A DNA stretch of 46,349 nt from an uncultured Sulfuricurvum sp. (GTDB taxonomy: Bacteria > Campylobacterota > Campylobacteria > Campylobacterales > Sulfurimonadaceae): NCBI GenBank assembly GCA_903844635.1, contig CAIMUF010000072.1:1-46349 (forward strand). Direction: 5' to 3'. Below are positions 1 through 7,251 of the stretch, one piece after another. Every line of letters starts with the position of its first letter. The first letter of the stretch is position 1. Both the position numbers and the translations under genes were made by a program. The notes beneath the pieces were generated by a model. It made no database searches and had not been told where the DNA came from. It saw only the letters and a list, made by a program, of their open reading frames with translations.

Positions 1-261
1 AACAATTCACGATCTAAGACGCTCGTTTAATACGCTTTTGAAGCAATACGGATACCCGACTGATTGGATACTGGATATTATGGGTCACATGGACGACAAA
101 GTAAACCGCAACCACTACACTGGGACTGTGCGCGTAGATATGTCAAAATTGGATAGAATAGCATTATAATAACGCATACACTATGGCAACTATATGGCAA
201 CCTTTGCCAAATAGGGGCTTAAAAGCCCACAATATAGGGCTTAACCGATATGTGATTAAAA
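1..261. repeat. Left att repeat (attL) including an integrase 3' end
   Basis: This segment matches 32503-32763 base for base except at 128 (g versus t) and 143 (t versus a). Identity stops at 262, where phage left-arm sequence begins here and host fapA leader begins in the other copy. It contains the last 56 codons of an integrase gene, then 92 bases with two TGGCAAC heptamers, one inverted partner and the dyad GGGCTTAAAAGCCC (215-228). Because the match may continue left of the window, 261 bp is a minimum length. Confidence 0.9.
2..169 (+). CDS. Tyrosine integrase, C-terminal fragment (runs off the left edge)
   Basis: The reading frame from base 2 to the stop at 167-169 encodes the last 55 residues of a phage tyrosine recombinase. 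The catalytic His and Arg of the HxLR box, the second His of MGHMDD and the nucleophile Tyr of NHYTG are all visible. It differs from the complete integrase at 31604-32671 by two residues (Leu to Val and Thr to Ser). It may be the end of an intact integrase of an upstream element or a remnant left in the attachment site; the window does not show which. Confidence 0.85.
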   Translation, partial: TIHDLRRSFNTLLKQYGYPTDWILDIMGHMDDKVNRNHYTGTVRVDMSKLDRIAL

Positions 262-384
262 CAACGAACAAGGCTATTGAAAGCCCTATAATAGGAGCTT
301 CAAGCCCAATAAATAAAGCATAATGTCGGCTATTGAACTACCAATATTATGCTTATATGGCAACGGTTGCCACGTAGGTTGCCA
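184..384. promoter_or_regulatory. attL arm with TGGCAAC and GGCTATTGAA repeats (candidate Int/Xis sites)
   Basis: TGGCAAC occurs at 184-190, 195-201 and 358-364. Inverted copies are at 366-372 and 378-384, with a shorter one (TTGCCA) at 204-209. The 358-372 pair forms an odd-length palindrome. GGCTATTGAA occurs at 272-281 and 328-337 and is found inverted just upstream of the integrase gene (31575-31584). Clustering at both prophage ends suggests arm-type integrase or excisionase binding sites. This is inference from position and repetition. The stretch 170-454 contains no gene. Confidence 0.5.
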
Positions 385-454
385 CAACCCTTCATTTATA
401 AAATTACCCAAAATCTTCATAACAAAATAATCAAATCACCATAAGGAAACACCT

Positions 455-1279
455 ATGCGTATTCGTACTGTAAAGCCTGAATTTTTTAAGCATGAAGAAC
501 TATTTGAAGCAGAAAAACAATTGGGGTTACCACTTCGATTATCATTCATCGGACTCTTTGGAGTATCAGATCGTAATGGTCGCTTCAAGTGGAGACCAAG
601 ACAGATTAAGATCGATATTCTACCCTATGATGATGATATTGATTTTTCAATGGTTATGGATGCTTTAGAGCTTTATGGCTTTATTGTCAAATACACTTCA
701 AATGGTGAAGAATTTGGGTTTATACCATCATTTTTAAATCATCAAACTATCAACAGTAAAGAGGCTCAATCTACTATCATAGACCCTTATTCGGATGATT
801 CAACTATCAATGCATGTGAAGGCACATGTAATTCACGTGAAAGTATGGTGAAGGCACGTGTGTTTCCAGTGCTTACACGTGGGGAAGGGAAGGGAAAGGA
901 AGGGAAAGGAAGGGAAAAGGAAGGGAAGGAGATATACGTCGAAACTAACGTTTCTGACTTCAACCTCTTCTGGGACCATTACCCTAAAAAAGTAGCTAAA
1001 GACGATGCTCTAAAAATGTGGAATAGCAAAAAGAATAAACCTTCCATTGAAATTATTATCAAAGCAGTTGAGCAGTACAAGCAATCAAAGGATGTTATAG
1101 AGGGATTTATATCTAACCCTGCAACATGGATCAATAAGGGAAGATGGTCAGATGAGCTTAAGCCATACAGACCAAAGCAATCAAAAACTGATGTATCAAT
1201 GCAAACCTACGAACGAGTGCAGGAAATAAAGAGGCAAGCATCAGAGCAAGATAAAATTATCGAAGGAGAGATAGCATGA
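455..1279 (+). CDS. Phage replication protein (replisome organizer type)
   Basis: This 274-residue protein starts with the pattern typical of phage replisome-organizer N-terminal domains: RIRTVKPEFF, then a winged-helix region with FIGLFGVSDRNGRF and IKIDILPYD (about residues 1-110). A low-complexity Gly/Lys/Glu linker (about 125-160) follows. The C-terminal part (about 165-255) has FNLFWDHYPKK and PATWINKGRWSDEL, a common ending in such proteins. The role would be origin binding and helicase recruitment at phage replication start. A good ribosome site (aaggaa) precedes the ATG. It overlaps the next gene by ATGA. The linker-coding DNA holds repeats that could be the origin. Confidence 0.8.
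   Translation: MRIRTVKPEFFKHEELFEAEKQLGLPLRLSFIGLFGVSDRNGRFKWRPRQIKIDILPYDDDIDFSMVMDALELYGFIVKYTSNGEEFGFIPSFLNHQTINSKEAQSTIIDPYSDDSTINACEGTCNSRESMVKARVFPVLTRGEGKGKEGKGREKEGKEIYVETNVSDFNLFWDHYPKKVAKDDALKMWNSKKNKPSIEIIIKAVEQYKQSKDVIEGFISNPATWINKGRWSDELKPYRPKQSKTDVSMQTYERVQEIKRQASEQDKIIEGEIA
816..931. other. Candidate intragenic phage replication origin (iterons plus polypurine tract)
   Basis: Inside the replication gene, between the parts coding for its two domains, a 14-bp repeat GTGAAGGCACRTGT occurs at 816-829 and 848-861. A perfect palindrome TTCACGTGAA lies at 832-841 and another CACGTG at 876-881. A purely purine tract of GGGAA units runs from about 881 to 931. Phage lambda places its origin iterons in the middle of gene O in the same way. 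The function here is inferred from that analogy. Confidence 0.5.
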
Positions 1280-1830
1280 AAGACCTCATTGAATACATCA
1301 TCGAAATATTTGGACTCAACATCAAATCAACAATAGCAATGATGGACATGGAAAACGATATCGGAGAAATACGAGATCATGTTAATTATACAAAGTATCT
1401 AAAATCTTCATTCAATCTATCAGACCTACAATATTTAACCGCATATCAAAAATTCTTAGAGCTAACGAAACGGTACAAACGAATCGAGCAAGAAGAGATC
1501 AACCGAAACAAGATCGAGAAGATGGGGACTGCTGCGGAACGATTAGCAAGTAAGGTACACGAAATAGACACGATGGTGCTCAACGCTCAGAACGATAACC
1601 ACCAGTGGGGAAAATTCAAACTATCCACCGGAGAGCAGTATTTCACTGATAAAGAGATCAAGGCGCTATCAACGATAGGATCACCGCTTCATTGCGTAAG
1701 GTTGCAACGGTCAGTATCAGGTAGAGATATGCTTTGTGAACGGTTGGAGGCGCTATTTGTTGAGAGAGTAATATACCCACAGCTTGAAGCACCGGTGCAA
1801 TCGAACGGATTAATTAAAAATCTCGCTTAA
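1276..1830 (+). CDS. Hypothetical protein following the replication gene
   Basis: This 184-residue protein starts inside the end of the replication gene (ATGA overlap), so the two are probably translated together. I do not recognise the family. There is no Walker A motif, so it is not an obvious DnaC-like helicase loader, although that is a common partner at this place. Residues 60-115 are charged and helical in character (KRYKRIEQEEINRNK). The rest is soluble, with no membrane segment. A replication or accessory role is inferred from position only. Confidence 0.6.
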   Translation: MKDLIEYIIEIFGLNIKSTIAMMDMENDIGEIRDHVNYTKYLKSSFNLSDLQYLTAYQKFLELTKRYKRIEQEEINRNKIEKMGTAAERLASKVHEIDTMVLNAQNDNHQWGKFKLSTGEQYFTDKEIKALSTIGSPLHCVRLQRSVSGRDMLCERLEALFVERVIYPQLEAPVQSNGLIKNLA

Positions 1831-1956
1831 GCAATGAACGCACAAAGATAAAACCCGCACCACAATCACACATAGCCACCACAACAGACAAACAAGCATA
1901 AAAGCGTATAAATACTTGGATATAGATATAAAAGGCTTTAAAGGGCTTTAAAATGA

Positions 1957-2007
1957 TTAAGTTAGTTATTAATCAACTTAAACAAAATTTGCATTAATAT
2001 CATGCAA
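1957..2007. promoter_or_regulatory. Two dyads in the 245-bp gap before the putative late regulator
   Basis: The gap 1831-2075 holds no gene. Two inverted repeats stand out: TTAAGTT (1957-1963) with AACTTAA (1975-1981), and TTGCAT (1989-1994) with ATGCAA (2002-2007). Just upstream, 1920-1933 (ATATAGATATAAAA) resembles the start of the repeated elements at 5363 and 10230. This is probably a promoter/operator zone for the genes from 2076 on; no exact promoter can be assigned. Confidence 0.35.
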
Positions 2008-2075
2008 CATTTTAGTTAAGTACGCTAAACTTTCTTTATAACAAATGACTCAACTATTTTTTAATAAGGTATTTT

Positions 2076-2414
2076 ATGAGTAAACGAGAAGACGTACTCG
2101 ATATGGTAATGATTCAGATAGCAAACAGAACGAACCGTGAAGATATAAAGAAGATCGTGAGCGATGCAATCACCGATACTCGGCAGATATACCAAGGTCA
2201 GGCATACGTCAGGCAGGACAACCAACACAGTAAAACCGCTTACACACTGTGGCTACAGCAGAAGACCACCGACAAAACAATGAAAGAGATATACGTGTTC
2301 ATTGCAGATCATATCGGTACTGTAACCCCGCGAACAATAGAGTCTTACATTCGGAAGTTTCTTAAGGGATACAACCCGCATACAGAGAACGAACGATATG
2401 CCAATACAATATAA
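2076..2414 (+). CDS. Putative phage late-gene regulator (hypothetical, HTH-like C-terminus)
   Basis: This 112-residue, mostly helical protein is not a family I can name. The segment TMKEIYVFIADHIGTVTPRT followed by IESYIRKF (about residues 67-95) has the spacing of a helix-turn-helix. The position directly before the HNH and terminase genes is where phages often keep late transcription regulators (Q, ArpU or RinA analogues). The gene follows a long non-coding region with dyads, has its own start region, and overlaps the HNH gene by 17 bases. Regulatory function is inference. Confidence 0.6.
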   Translation: MSKREDVLDMVMIQIANRTNREDIKKIVSDAITDTRQIYQGQAYVRQDNQHSKTAYTLWLQQKTTDKTMKEIYVFIADHIGTVTPRTIESYIRKFLKGYNPHTENERYANTI

Positions 2415-2739
2415 AAGATGTAAATGTGGTGAGAAGATACCGCGCAACCTTAAGTCGTGTGTGAAGTGTGAGGCAAGCAAGCAAAAGGAATACGACACTA
2501 CATCACGTAACCAAGATGCAAAGGCGTTCTACAACTCGAAAGCATGGTGGAGAGTGAGAACAAAAGTATTGATGGCAAACCCGTTGTGTGTTGTGTGTGG
2601 TCGCCCTGCTAATGTCGTAGATCATATCGTAGAGTTAAAAGATAATGGAGATCCACTAAGTTTTGATAATCTTCAAGGCTTATGCCATGCTCACCATAAT
2701 CAGAAGAGTGCAGATGAAAGAAAAAAGAGAGGGGAATAG
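2398..2739 (+). CDS. HNH endonuclease (packaging-associated)
   Basis: This 113-residue protein has an N-terminal zinc-ribbon-like Cys pattern (CKC...CVKC, residues 8-24) and a full HNH domain: CVVCGRPANVVDHIVELKD followed by NLQGLCHAHHNQK (about residues 60-102). HNH proteins encoded next to the terminase, as in phage HK97, are known to assist terminase cutting of cos DNA. Here the gene sits just before a candidate cos region and the small terminase gene, which supports that role. The ATG at 2398 lies within the preceding gene. Confidence 0.9.
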   Translation: MPIQYKRCKCGEKIPRNLKSCVKCEASKQKEYDTTSRNQDAKAFYNSKAWWRVRTKVLMANPLCVVCGRPANVVDHIVELKDNGDPLSFDNLQGLCHAHHNQKSADERKKRGE

Positions 2740-2742
2740 AAA

Positions 2743-2913
2743 ATGAATATTGAATAGCTCAAGCAAGACATGAAGAAAGCAGAACAAGAGATACAAGAAT
2801 CAATCAATACTATATACGATACATACCGTGAGATTGATTTTAAGGTATCTTTTGAGGGTTATAAGACAATGGGTAATAATCATGTGGTGGTTTGTGTTTC
2901 GGATTCGTTGTGA
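2743..2913 (+). pseudogene. Small phage ORF interrupted by an amber codon near its start
   Basis: An ATG at 2743, closely following the HNH gene and a purine-rich stretch (gaggggaa), opens a frame that meets TAG at codon 5 (2755-2757). It then stays open to 2911-2913. The continuation (MKKAEQEIQES..., 47 residues from the ATG at 2770) looks like a real helical small protein. Either the gene is broken by one substitution, or translation starts at 2770, or the amber is read through. Function unknown. Confidence 0.45.
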
Positions 2914-3030
2914 AGGGTATATAGGGGGGGTAAAATCTCTACATATTGGGCGACGGAAGACCGACCGTTCCCTAATCTATTTACAAACTCCATTTTTGAA
3001 AATTAACAAAGGTGGACACTATCAAGAAAG
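2914..3030 (+). other. Candidate cos / terminase recognition region
   Basis: Between the small ORF and the terminase small-subunit gene lies sequence with an unusual G tract followed by taaaatctctac (about 2919-2942). Next come the mini-repeat gaccgaccg within ggaagaccgaccgttccc (about 2955-2972) and a paired repeat ggtggacactat / ggcggacactat (3011-3042). A G tract with a TAAAATCT-like string followed by a GACCG motif before terS is a layout I recall from cos-type HK97-like phages. The cut site itself cannot be read. Confidence 0.4.
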
Positions 3031-3039
3031 GCGGACACT

Positions 3040-3660
3040 ATGGGAAGAGATATAACAACTGATAGAGCTATTGCCATTTTGGGGTGTAGTGCAAAAACTC
3101 TTCAACGCAAAAAAAAAGACGGTGAAATAAAAGCTACAAAAAAGGGGCGCACTTGGTTTTTTGATGAGGATGAAATTTTATCATTAGTTGAGGATGTAAA
3201 AAAACAGCAGTCAATTTATGCACCATCAGCTATTAATAAACAATTGAAAAAACAAGACAAAGCAGAAGACAAAATAAAAGAGCTTGAAGAAAAAAGAAAA
3301 CTTGCAAATAAAAAAGATGATGACGATGTTTTAACCGACGTTGGAAGAGAAATTTTAACAACCATTACCGATCAGCTCAAAGAGTTAGGGACATATAAAG
3401 AGGCATTTAATTATGATATTTTCACCGCTGCTATTTCCTATCAAGATTTTATGATTTATCTAAAATTGGCGCGAGAGTTAGATTACACAGATATGAAGCC
3501 CACCGGGGAATCGAAAGAACATCACTACCTTGCAGTCGCAGAAAAGCACAACAAGAGATATGATAAAGCTTGCGAAAAATTAGGGCTTACGGTTGGAGCT
3601 ATCCAAAAACTAAAACAACCCGAAGAAAAAGAATATAACCCGTTTGAAGAGTATCTGTGA
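3040..3660 (+). CDS. terS: Terminase small subunit (P27 family-like)
   Basis: This 206-residue protein begins with a MerR/excisionase-like DNA-binding region (residues 5-50, AIAILGCSAKTLQRKKKDGE). A lysine-rich helix follows (70-100). The C-terminal domain has the P27-type pattern DFMIYLKLARELDYTD, KHNKRYDKACEKLGL and the ending NPFEEYL. Small terminases bind the packaging site and hand DNA to the large subunit. It overlaps terL by GTGA. The start ATG at 3040 has a ribosome site (aaggcgg) and lies at the end of the candidate cos region. Confidence 0.85.
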   Translation: MGRDITTDRAIAILGCSAKTLQRKKKDGEIKATKKGRTWFFDEDEILSLVEDVKKQQSIYAPSAINKQLKKQDKAEDKIKELEEKRKLANKKDDDDVLTDVGREILTTITDQLKELGTYKEAFNYDIFTAAISYQDFMIYLKLARELDYTDMKPTGESKEHHYLAVAEKHNKRYDKACEKLGLTVGAIQKLKQPEEKEYNPFEEYL

Positions 3661-5363
3661 TTTATCCAAAAGAGTTGTTACAAAAAGCAAAATTAAGAAT
3701 CAATGACAAAGACATTGGAAAGCTCCTACGACTTGCACGGCAACGGCACTATGATGATTTACTTACTGGTCACGAGCGTGGGCTATGGTACGACGAAGTA
3801 TCAGCCAATAAAACTGTAAATTTTATAGAGAATCTGAAACATACAAAAGGAATTTGGGCGGGTACAAATATCACCCTTGAAGAGTGGCAAAAAGAAGACA
3901 TTATCAAACCGATTTTTGGATGGAAAAAAAAGAATGATGATCCGCTGTCAATGGAGCGTTACCCATACGTAAGACGATTTAATGTTGCTTACAATGAAGT
4001 TGCAAGGAAGAACGGAAAATCTACCTTAGCGTCAGGCGTTGGGCTTTATCTCGCATTTGGAGACCGTGAACAAGGGGCGGAAGTTTACGCAGTAGCAACA
4101 AAAAAAGATCAAGCAAAAATCGTATGGAACGACGCGGAGCGAATGAAAAATAAATGCGGATTAAAGGGGCTTGTAAAGACCGCATATTCAACAATGACAA
4201 TGGATAAGCTCAACAGTGTGTTTAAGCCTCTTGGACGTGATAGCGATACAGAAGACGGGCTAAATGTCCATGGCGGTATAGTAGATGAGTACCATGGTCA
4301 TCCTGATAGTGGAATGTTTGACGTTCTACGTTCGGGGATGGGTTCACGGATACAACCTCTCATTATGATTATCACTACTGCAGGTTTTAGCCGGGTATCT
4401 CCTTGTTATGACGAAAGAGAATATGCAATAAAAATTCTAACCGGAGTTTTACAAAATGATAACTATTTCGTTTTCATTGCTGCACTCGATGAAAAAGATG
4501 ATCCATTCGATCCTAAAAATTGGAAGAAAGCAAATCCTAATTTAGGGGTGTCGCTCAACTATAAAGACTTTGAAGCAATGAGCCAAGAGGCGCGCGGTAA
4601 AACAACAGCTTATAATAATTTCCTCGTTAAACGGCTCAACGTATGGACTACCGCGAAAGAGCAATGGATTTCTTACGAAAAATGGGATGCTTCCGCTACA
4701 GCTCCACAAATAACGCTTGAAGATATGAAAGGAAGATCATGTTATGCAGGGCTTGACCTTTCCTCTACTACCGACTTGTCGGCATTAGTATTTATTTTTC
4801 CCAAAGAAGGTGGAGCTTTTGACGTATATTGTAAATTTTTCATGCCCGAAGATACCCTAGCAGATCGAAAAAATCAAGATAAAGTACCCTATCCTGAATG
4901 GGTAAGGGATAGTTTAATCATTGCAACTCCCGGCAACGTGATAGATTATGATTATATCGAGTCAGAAATTATAAAAATTAGCGAAATAGCAGATATAAAA
5001 GAACTTGCATTTGATAGATATAACGCTACTCAAACTACAAACAACCTCGCAAAGCATGGTATTAATGCCCTACCGTTCGGGCAAGGTACGGCACAAATGA
5101 ACGCACCAACAAAGTTAATCGAGACTCTTATACTTGGTAAAAAACTACACCATGGGGCAAATAAAGTTTTAAATTGGATGTGCTCAAACGTAGAAATAAA
5201 ATCCGATTCAGGCGGGCAAATTAAAATTTCTAAGAATGACGCACGATCTATTTATCGCGTGGATGGGATGGTATCACTAGCGATGGCTCTTGGTGCATAC
5301 TTGGCAGATACTAAAGAAGAAACATCATCCCCATACGAAAGCGGTGAGATTAGATTTATATAA
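3657..5363 (+). CDS. terL: Terminase large subunit
   Basis: This 568-residue DNA-packaging motor has an N-terminal ATPase with Walker A-like ARKNGKST (residues 116-123) and Walker B GGIVDEYHGH (Asp210, Glu211). The C-terminal RNase H-like nuclease domain begins with GLDLSSTTD (Asp367) and has a second acidic site in AFDRYNATQT (Asp453) and a third near RVDGMVSLAMA. This is the Terminase_1/HK97 type. The start codon is GTG, overlapping the terS stop. It pumps phage DNA into proheads at the portal and cuts unit-length genomes. Confidence 0.95.
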   Translation: MIYPKELLQKAKLRINDKDIGKLLRLARQRHYDDLLTGHERGLWYDEVSANKTVNFIENLKHTKGIWAGTNITLEEWQKEDIIKPIFGWKKKNDDPLSMERYPYVRRFNVAYNEVARKNGKSTLASGVGLYLAFGDREQGAEVYAVATKKDQAKIVWNDAERMKNKCGLKGLVKTAYSTMTMDKLNSVFKPLGRDSDTEDGLNVHGGIVDEYHGHPDSGMFDVLRSGMGSRIQPLIMIITTAGFSRVSPCYDEREYAIKILTGVLQNDNYFVFIAALDEKDDPFDPKNWKKANPNLGVSLNYKDFEAMSQEARGKTTAYNNFLVKRLNVWTTAKEQWISYEKWDASATAPQITLEDMKGRSCYAGLDLSSTTDLSALVFIFPKEGGAFDVYCKFFMPEDTLADRKNQDKVPYPEWVRDSLIIATPGNVIDYDYIESEIIKISEIADIKELAFDRYNATQTTNNLAKHGINALPFGQGTAQMNAPTKLIETLILGKKLHHGANKVLNWMCSNVEIKSDSGGQIKISKNDARSIYRVDGMVSLAMALGAYLADTKEETSSPYESGEIRFI

Positions 5364-5397
5364 TATAGACATAAAATCTTATAAATAATGTTTACTT
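5363..5397 (+). promoter_or_regulatory. Repeated 35-bp element, copy 1, before the portal gene
   Basis: This element starts with ATATAGACA, continues AAAATCTTATAAAT and ends TGTTTACTT. It matches 31 of 35 bases at 10230-10264, upstream of the tail tube gene. Both copies lie in the only sizeable gaps of the late region and begin at, or one base from, the upstream stop codon. A phage late promoter or RNA processing site that boosts portal/capsid and tail-tube expression is inferred. Confidence 0.45.
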
Positions 5398-5432
5398 AGT
5401 TCATACACTTTGGAAAAAGTATAGGGGAACGA

Positions 5433-6650
5433 GTGGGCTATTTTAGCAATATTGCATCAGCGTTACTAGGACAGCGTGGCGAAGTTTCAACCGGTTCAAA
5501 AGAATACGGTGAATTATTCGCGCGTCCGGGCGTAACAACTGTAACCGCTGACAATGCAATGCAAGTGGCAACAGTTTTCGCGTGTGTAAGATTACTATCC
5601 GAAACAGTCGCAACCCTTCCCCTAAACTTAATGCAGAACTACAAAGGCAAAAAACGCCATGCAGTAGAGCACCCTCTTTATTCCCTCCTCAAAAACAAAC
5701 CAAACGCAGATATGAACACGGTGCAACTCAAAGAAGCTCTAGTCGCTTCCATGTGCCTACGCGGTAACGGATACCTTCAAAAAGTTACTACACGTGGAGG
5801 CGTTATCGCTGAAATCCCGTTCCTTGATGCTGCCCGAATGTCTATGGTGCGAAAAGCAGATGGCTCAATTGTTTATTACTATATAAGCCTTACGGGAAAA
5901 TCATATACGTTTAATGCGGATGAGTTGGTAAACATCCCATACTTTAGCCTCAACGGTATCGAAGGAATCACACCAATTAAGATGTGCCGTGATGGTATTT
6001 CGTTGGCTATGACCGCACAGAATCACGCCAAAATGTTCTATGAGAACGGAGGCAAGCCAAATCTCGCAATCGAACTTCCTCAAACACTTTCAGAAGATGC
6101 TTATAAGCGTTTAAAAACTTCTTTCAATAATGCGTATAGTGGACAAAACAGCTATAAAACTGCAATTTTAGAGGGTGGAGCTACTGCAAAAACTCTAACA
6201 ATGACAGCAAAGGATGCGGAATTTATCGCAACTCGTAAGTTCCAAAAGTCCGAAATAGCCGCGATGTTTAACATCCCCCCTCACTTAGTCGGTGATTTAG
6301 AAAAAGCAACCTTCTCAAATATAGAGCAACAATCGATCGAGTTTGAAAAGTTTACTATCCGACCTCTTGTAACAAAAATAGAAGCCGCGCTAAATGCCTC
6401 GATGCTTTCAGACAAAGAACGCTTAGAAGGCTATTACTTCCGATTCAACACCGAAGCACTTTTACGCGGTGATACCAAAACAAGATACGACGCTTACGCA
6501 ATCGCTCGCCAATGGGGTTGGATGAGTGCAAACGACATTAGACAAATAGAAGATTTAAACCCTATTGATGGGGGTGATATTTATTTGTCCCCTCTCAATA
6601 TGGTTGATACTTCAAACCCACAACCACAAGGAGGCGCGAACAATGCCTAA
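5433..6650 (+). CDS. Portal protein (HK97 family)
   Basis: This 405-residue protein has the classic HK97 portal signature near the N-terminus (AMQVATVFACVRLLSETVATL, residues about 41-61). Further family features are LLKNKPNADMN, the conserved central NGGKPNLAIELP and FGIPP-like MFNIPPHLVGDLEKATFSNIEQQ (about 278-300). The portal forms the dodecameric vertex through which DNA enters. The start is GTG at 5433 after ataggggaac. It overlaps the protease gene by 8 bases. The standard order terL-portal-protease-capsid confirms the call. Confidence 0.95.
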   Translation: MGYFSNIASALLGQRGEVSTGSKEYGELFARPGVTTVTADNAMQVATVFACVRLLSETVATLPLNLMQNYKGKKRHAVEHPLYSLLKNKPNADMNTVQLKEALVASMCLRGNGYLQKVTTRGGVIAEIPFLDAARMSMVRKADGSIVYYYISLTGKSYTFNADELVNIPYFSLNGIEGITPIKMCRDGISLAMTAQNHAKMFYENGGKPNLAIELPQTLSEDAYKRLKTSFNNAYSGQNSYKTAILEGGATAKTLTMTAKDAEFIATRKFQKSEIAAMFNIPPHLVGDLEKATFSNIEQQSIEFEKFTIRPLVTKIEAALNASMLSDKERLEGYYFRFNTEALLRGDTKTRYDAYAIARQWGWMSANDIRQIEDLNPIDGGDIYLSPLNMVDTSNPQPQGGANNA

Positions 6651-7251
6651 AACTTTATTAGATGCGCTTCGTAGTAGAAGTTTTGACAAAAATATTCGAG
6701 CAGATACCGCACTAATCAGCGTTGAAACTCGCACTATCCCTTTCATCCTCGTTTCTAAAAACAATGCAGGTGAACGTTATGACTGGTGGGATGGAGAAAC
6801 ATACATCGAAGAACTCGATCCAAAAGGGGCGATTCTAACAGAGTTACGAACATTCTTTAAAGATCACAATCCAAGCGTAGACAATGCTATCGGGCGTGTT
6901 GAAAATCTTAGGATTGATGGGGGCGAAATTAAATGTGATGTCGTTTTTGGAAGTGATGAGGATAGCCTCAAAGTCTTTCAAAAATATGCTGAGGGTATCT
7001 TAACTGACGTTTCAATCGGCTACACCATTGAGGAAGTAATCGAAACGGAGAAAAAAGGAGAATTGACTCATGTAATGGTGACAAAGTTCACCATCATGGA
7101 GCTTTCAGCAGTTTGGAAGGGCTTCGACAGCGGAGCAATTGCAAGCCGTAAAAAAGAACAAGCTAGTCAAGAAACGGATGGCTCAAACCTTATTCAAAGC
7201 GAATCAATCGCACGTGAATTAAACCTAAAAGAAATGGAGTTATCCCTATGA
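6643..7251 (+). CDS. Prohead maturation protease (HK97 family)
   Basis: This is a 202-residue serine protease of the HK97 prohead type. A candidate catalytic His lies in FKDHNPS and the catalytic Ser in ILTDVSIGY, both diagnostic of the family. FTIMELSAVWKGFDSGA matches the typical third region ending in ELS-V. I chose the ATG at 6643 because aaggaggcg sits 8 bases upstream; a longer frame from 6565 would run deep into the portal gene. It cleaves the N-terminal scaffold of the capsid protein during head maturation. Confidence 0.92.
   Translation: MPKTLLDALRSRSFDKNIRADTALISVETRTIPFILVSKNNAGERYDWWDGETYIEELDPKGAILTELRTFFKDHNPSVDNAIGRVENLRIDGGEIKCDVVFGSDEDSLKVFQKYAEGILTDVSIGYTIEEVIETEKKGELTHVMVTKFTIMELSAVWKGFDSGAIASRKKEQASQETDGSNLIQSESIARELNLKEMELSL

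Noticed and set aside
170-261. A tRNA gene as integration target
   Set aside because: The att region shows small dyads but no cloverleaf, T-loop or anticodon arm.
881-931. GGGAA repeats as a possible CRISPR or slippage (phase-variation) tract
   Set aside because: There are no spacers, and the repeat unit is irregular (GGGAA, GGGAAA, GGGAAAA). An origin-associated polypurine tract fits better, although slippage cannot be ruled out.
2828-3055. 75-codon plus-strand frame over the candidate cos region
   Set aside because: It overlaps the terS start, runs through the G tract, has odd Arg/Trp-rich content and no ribosome site.
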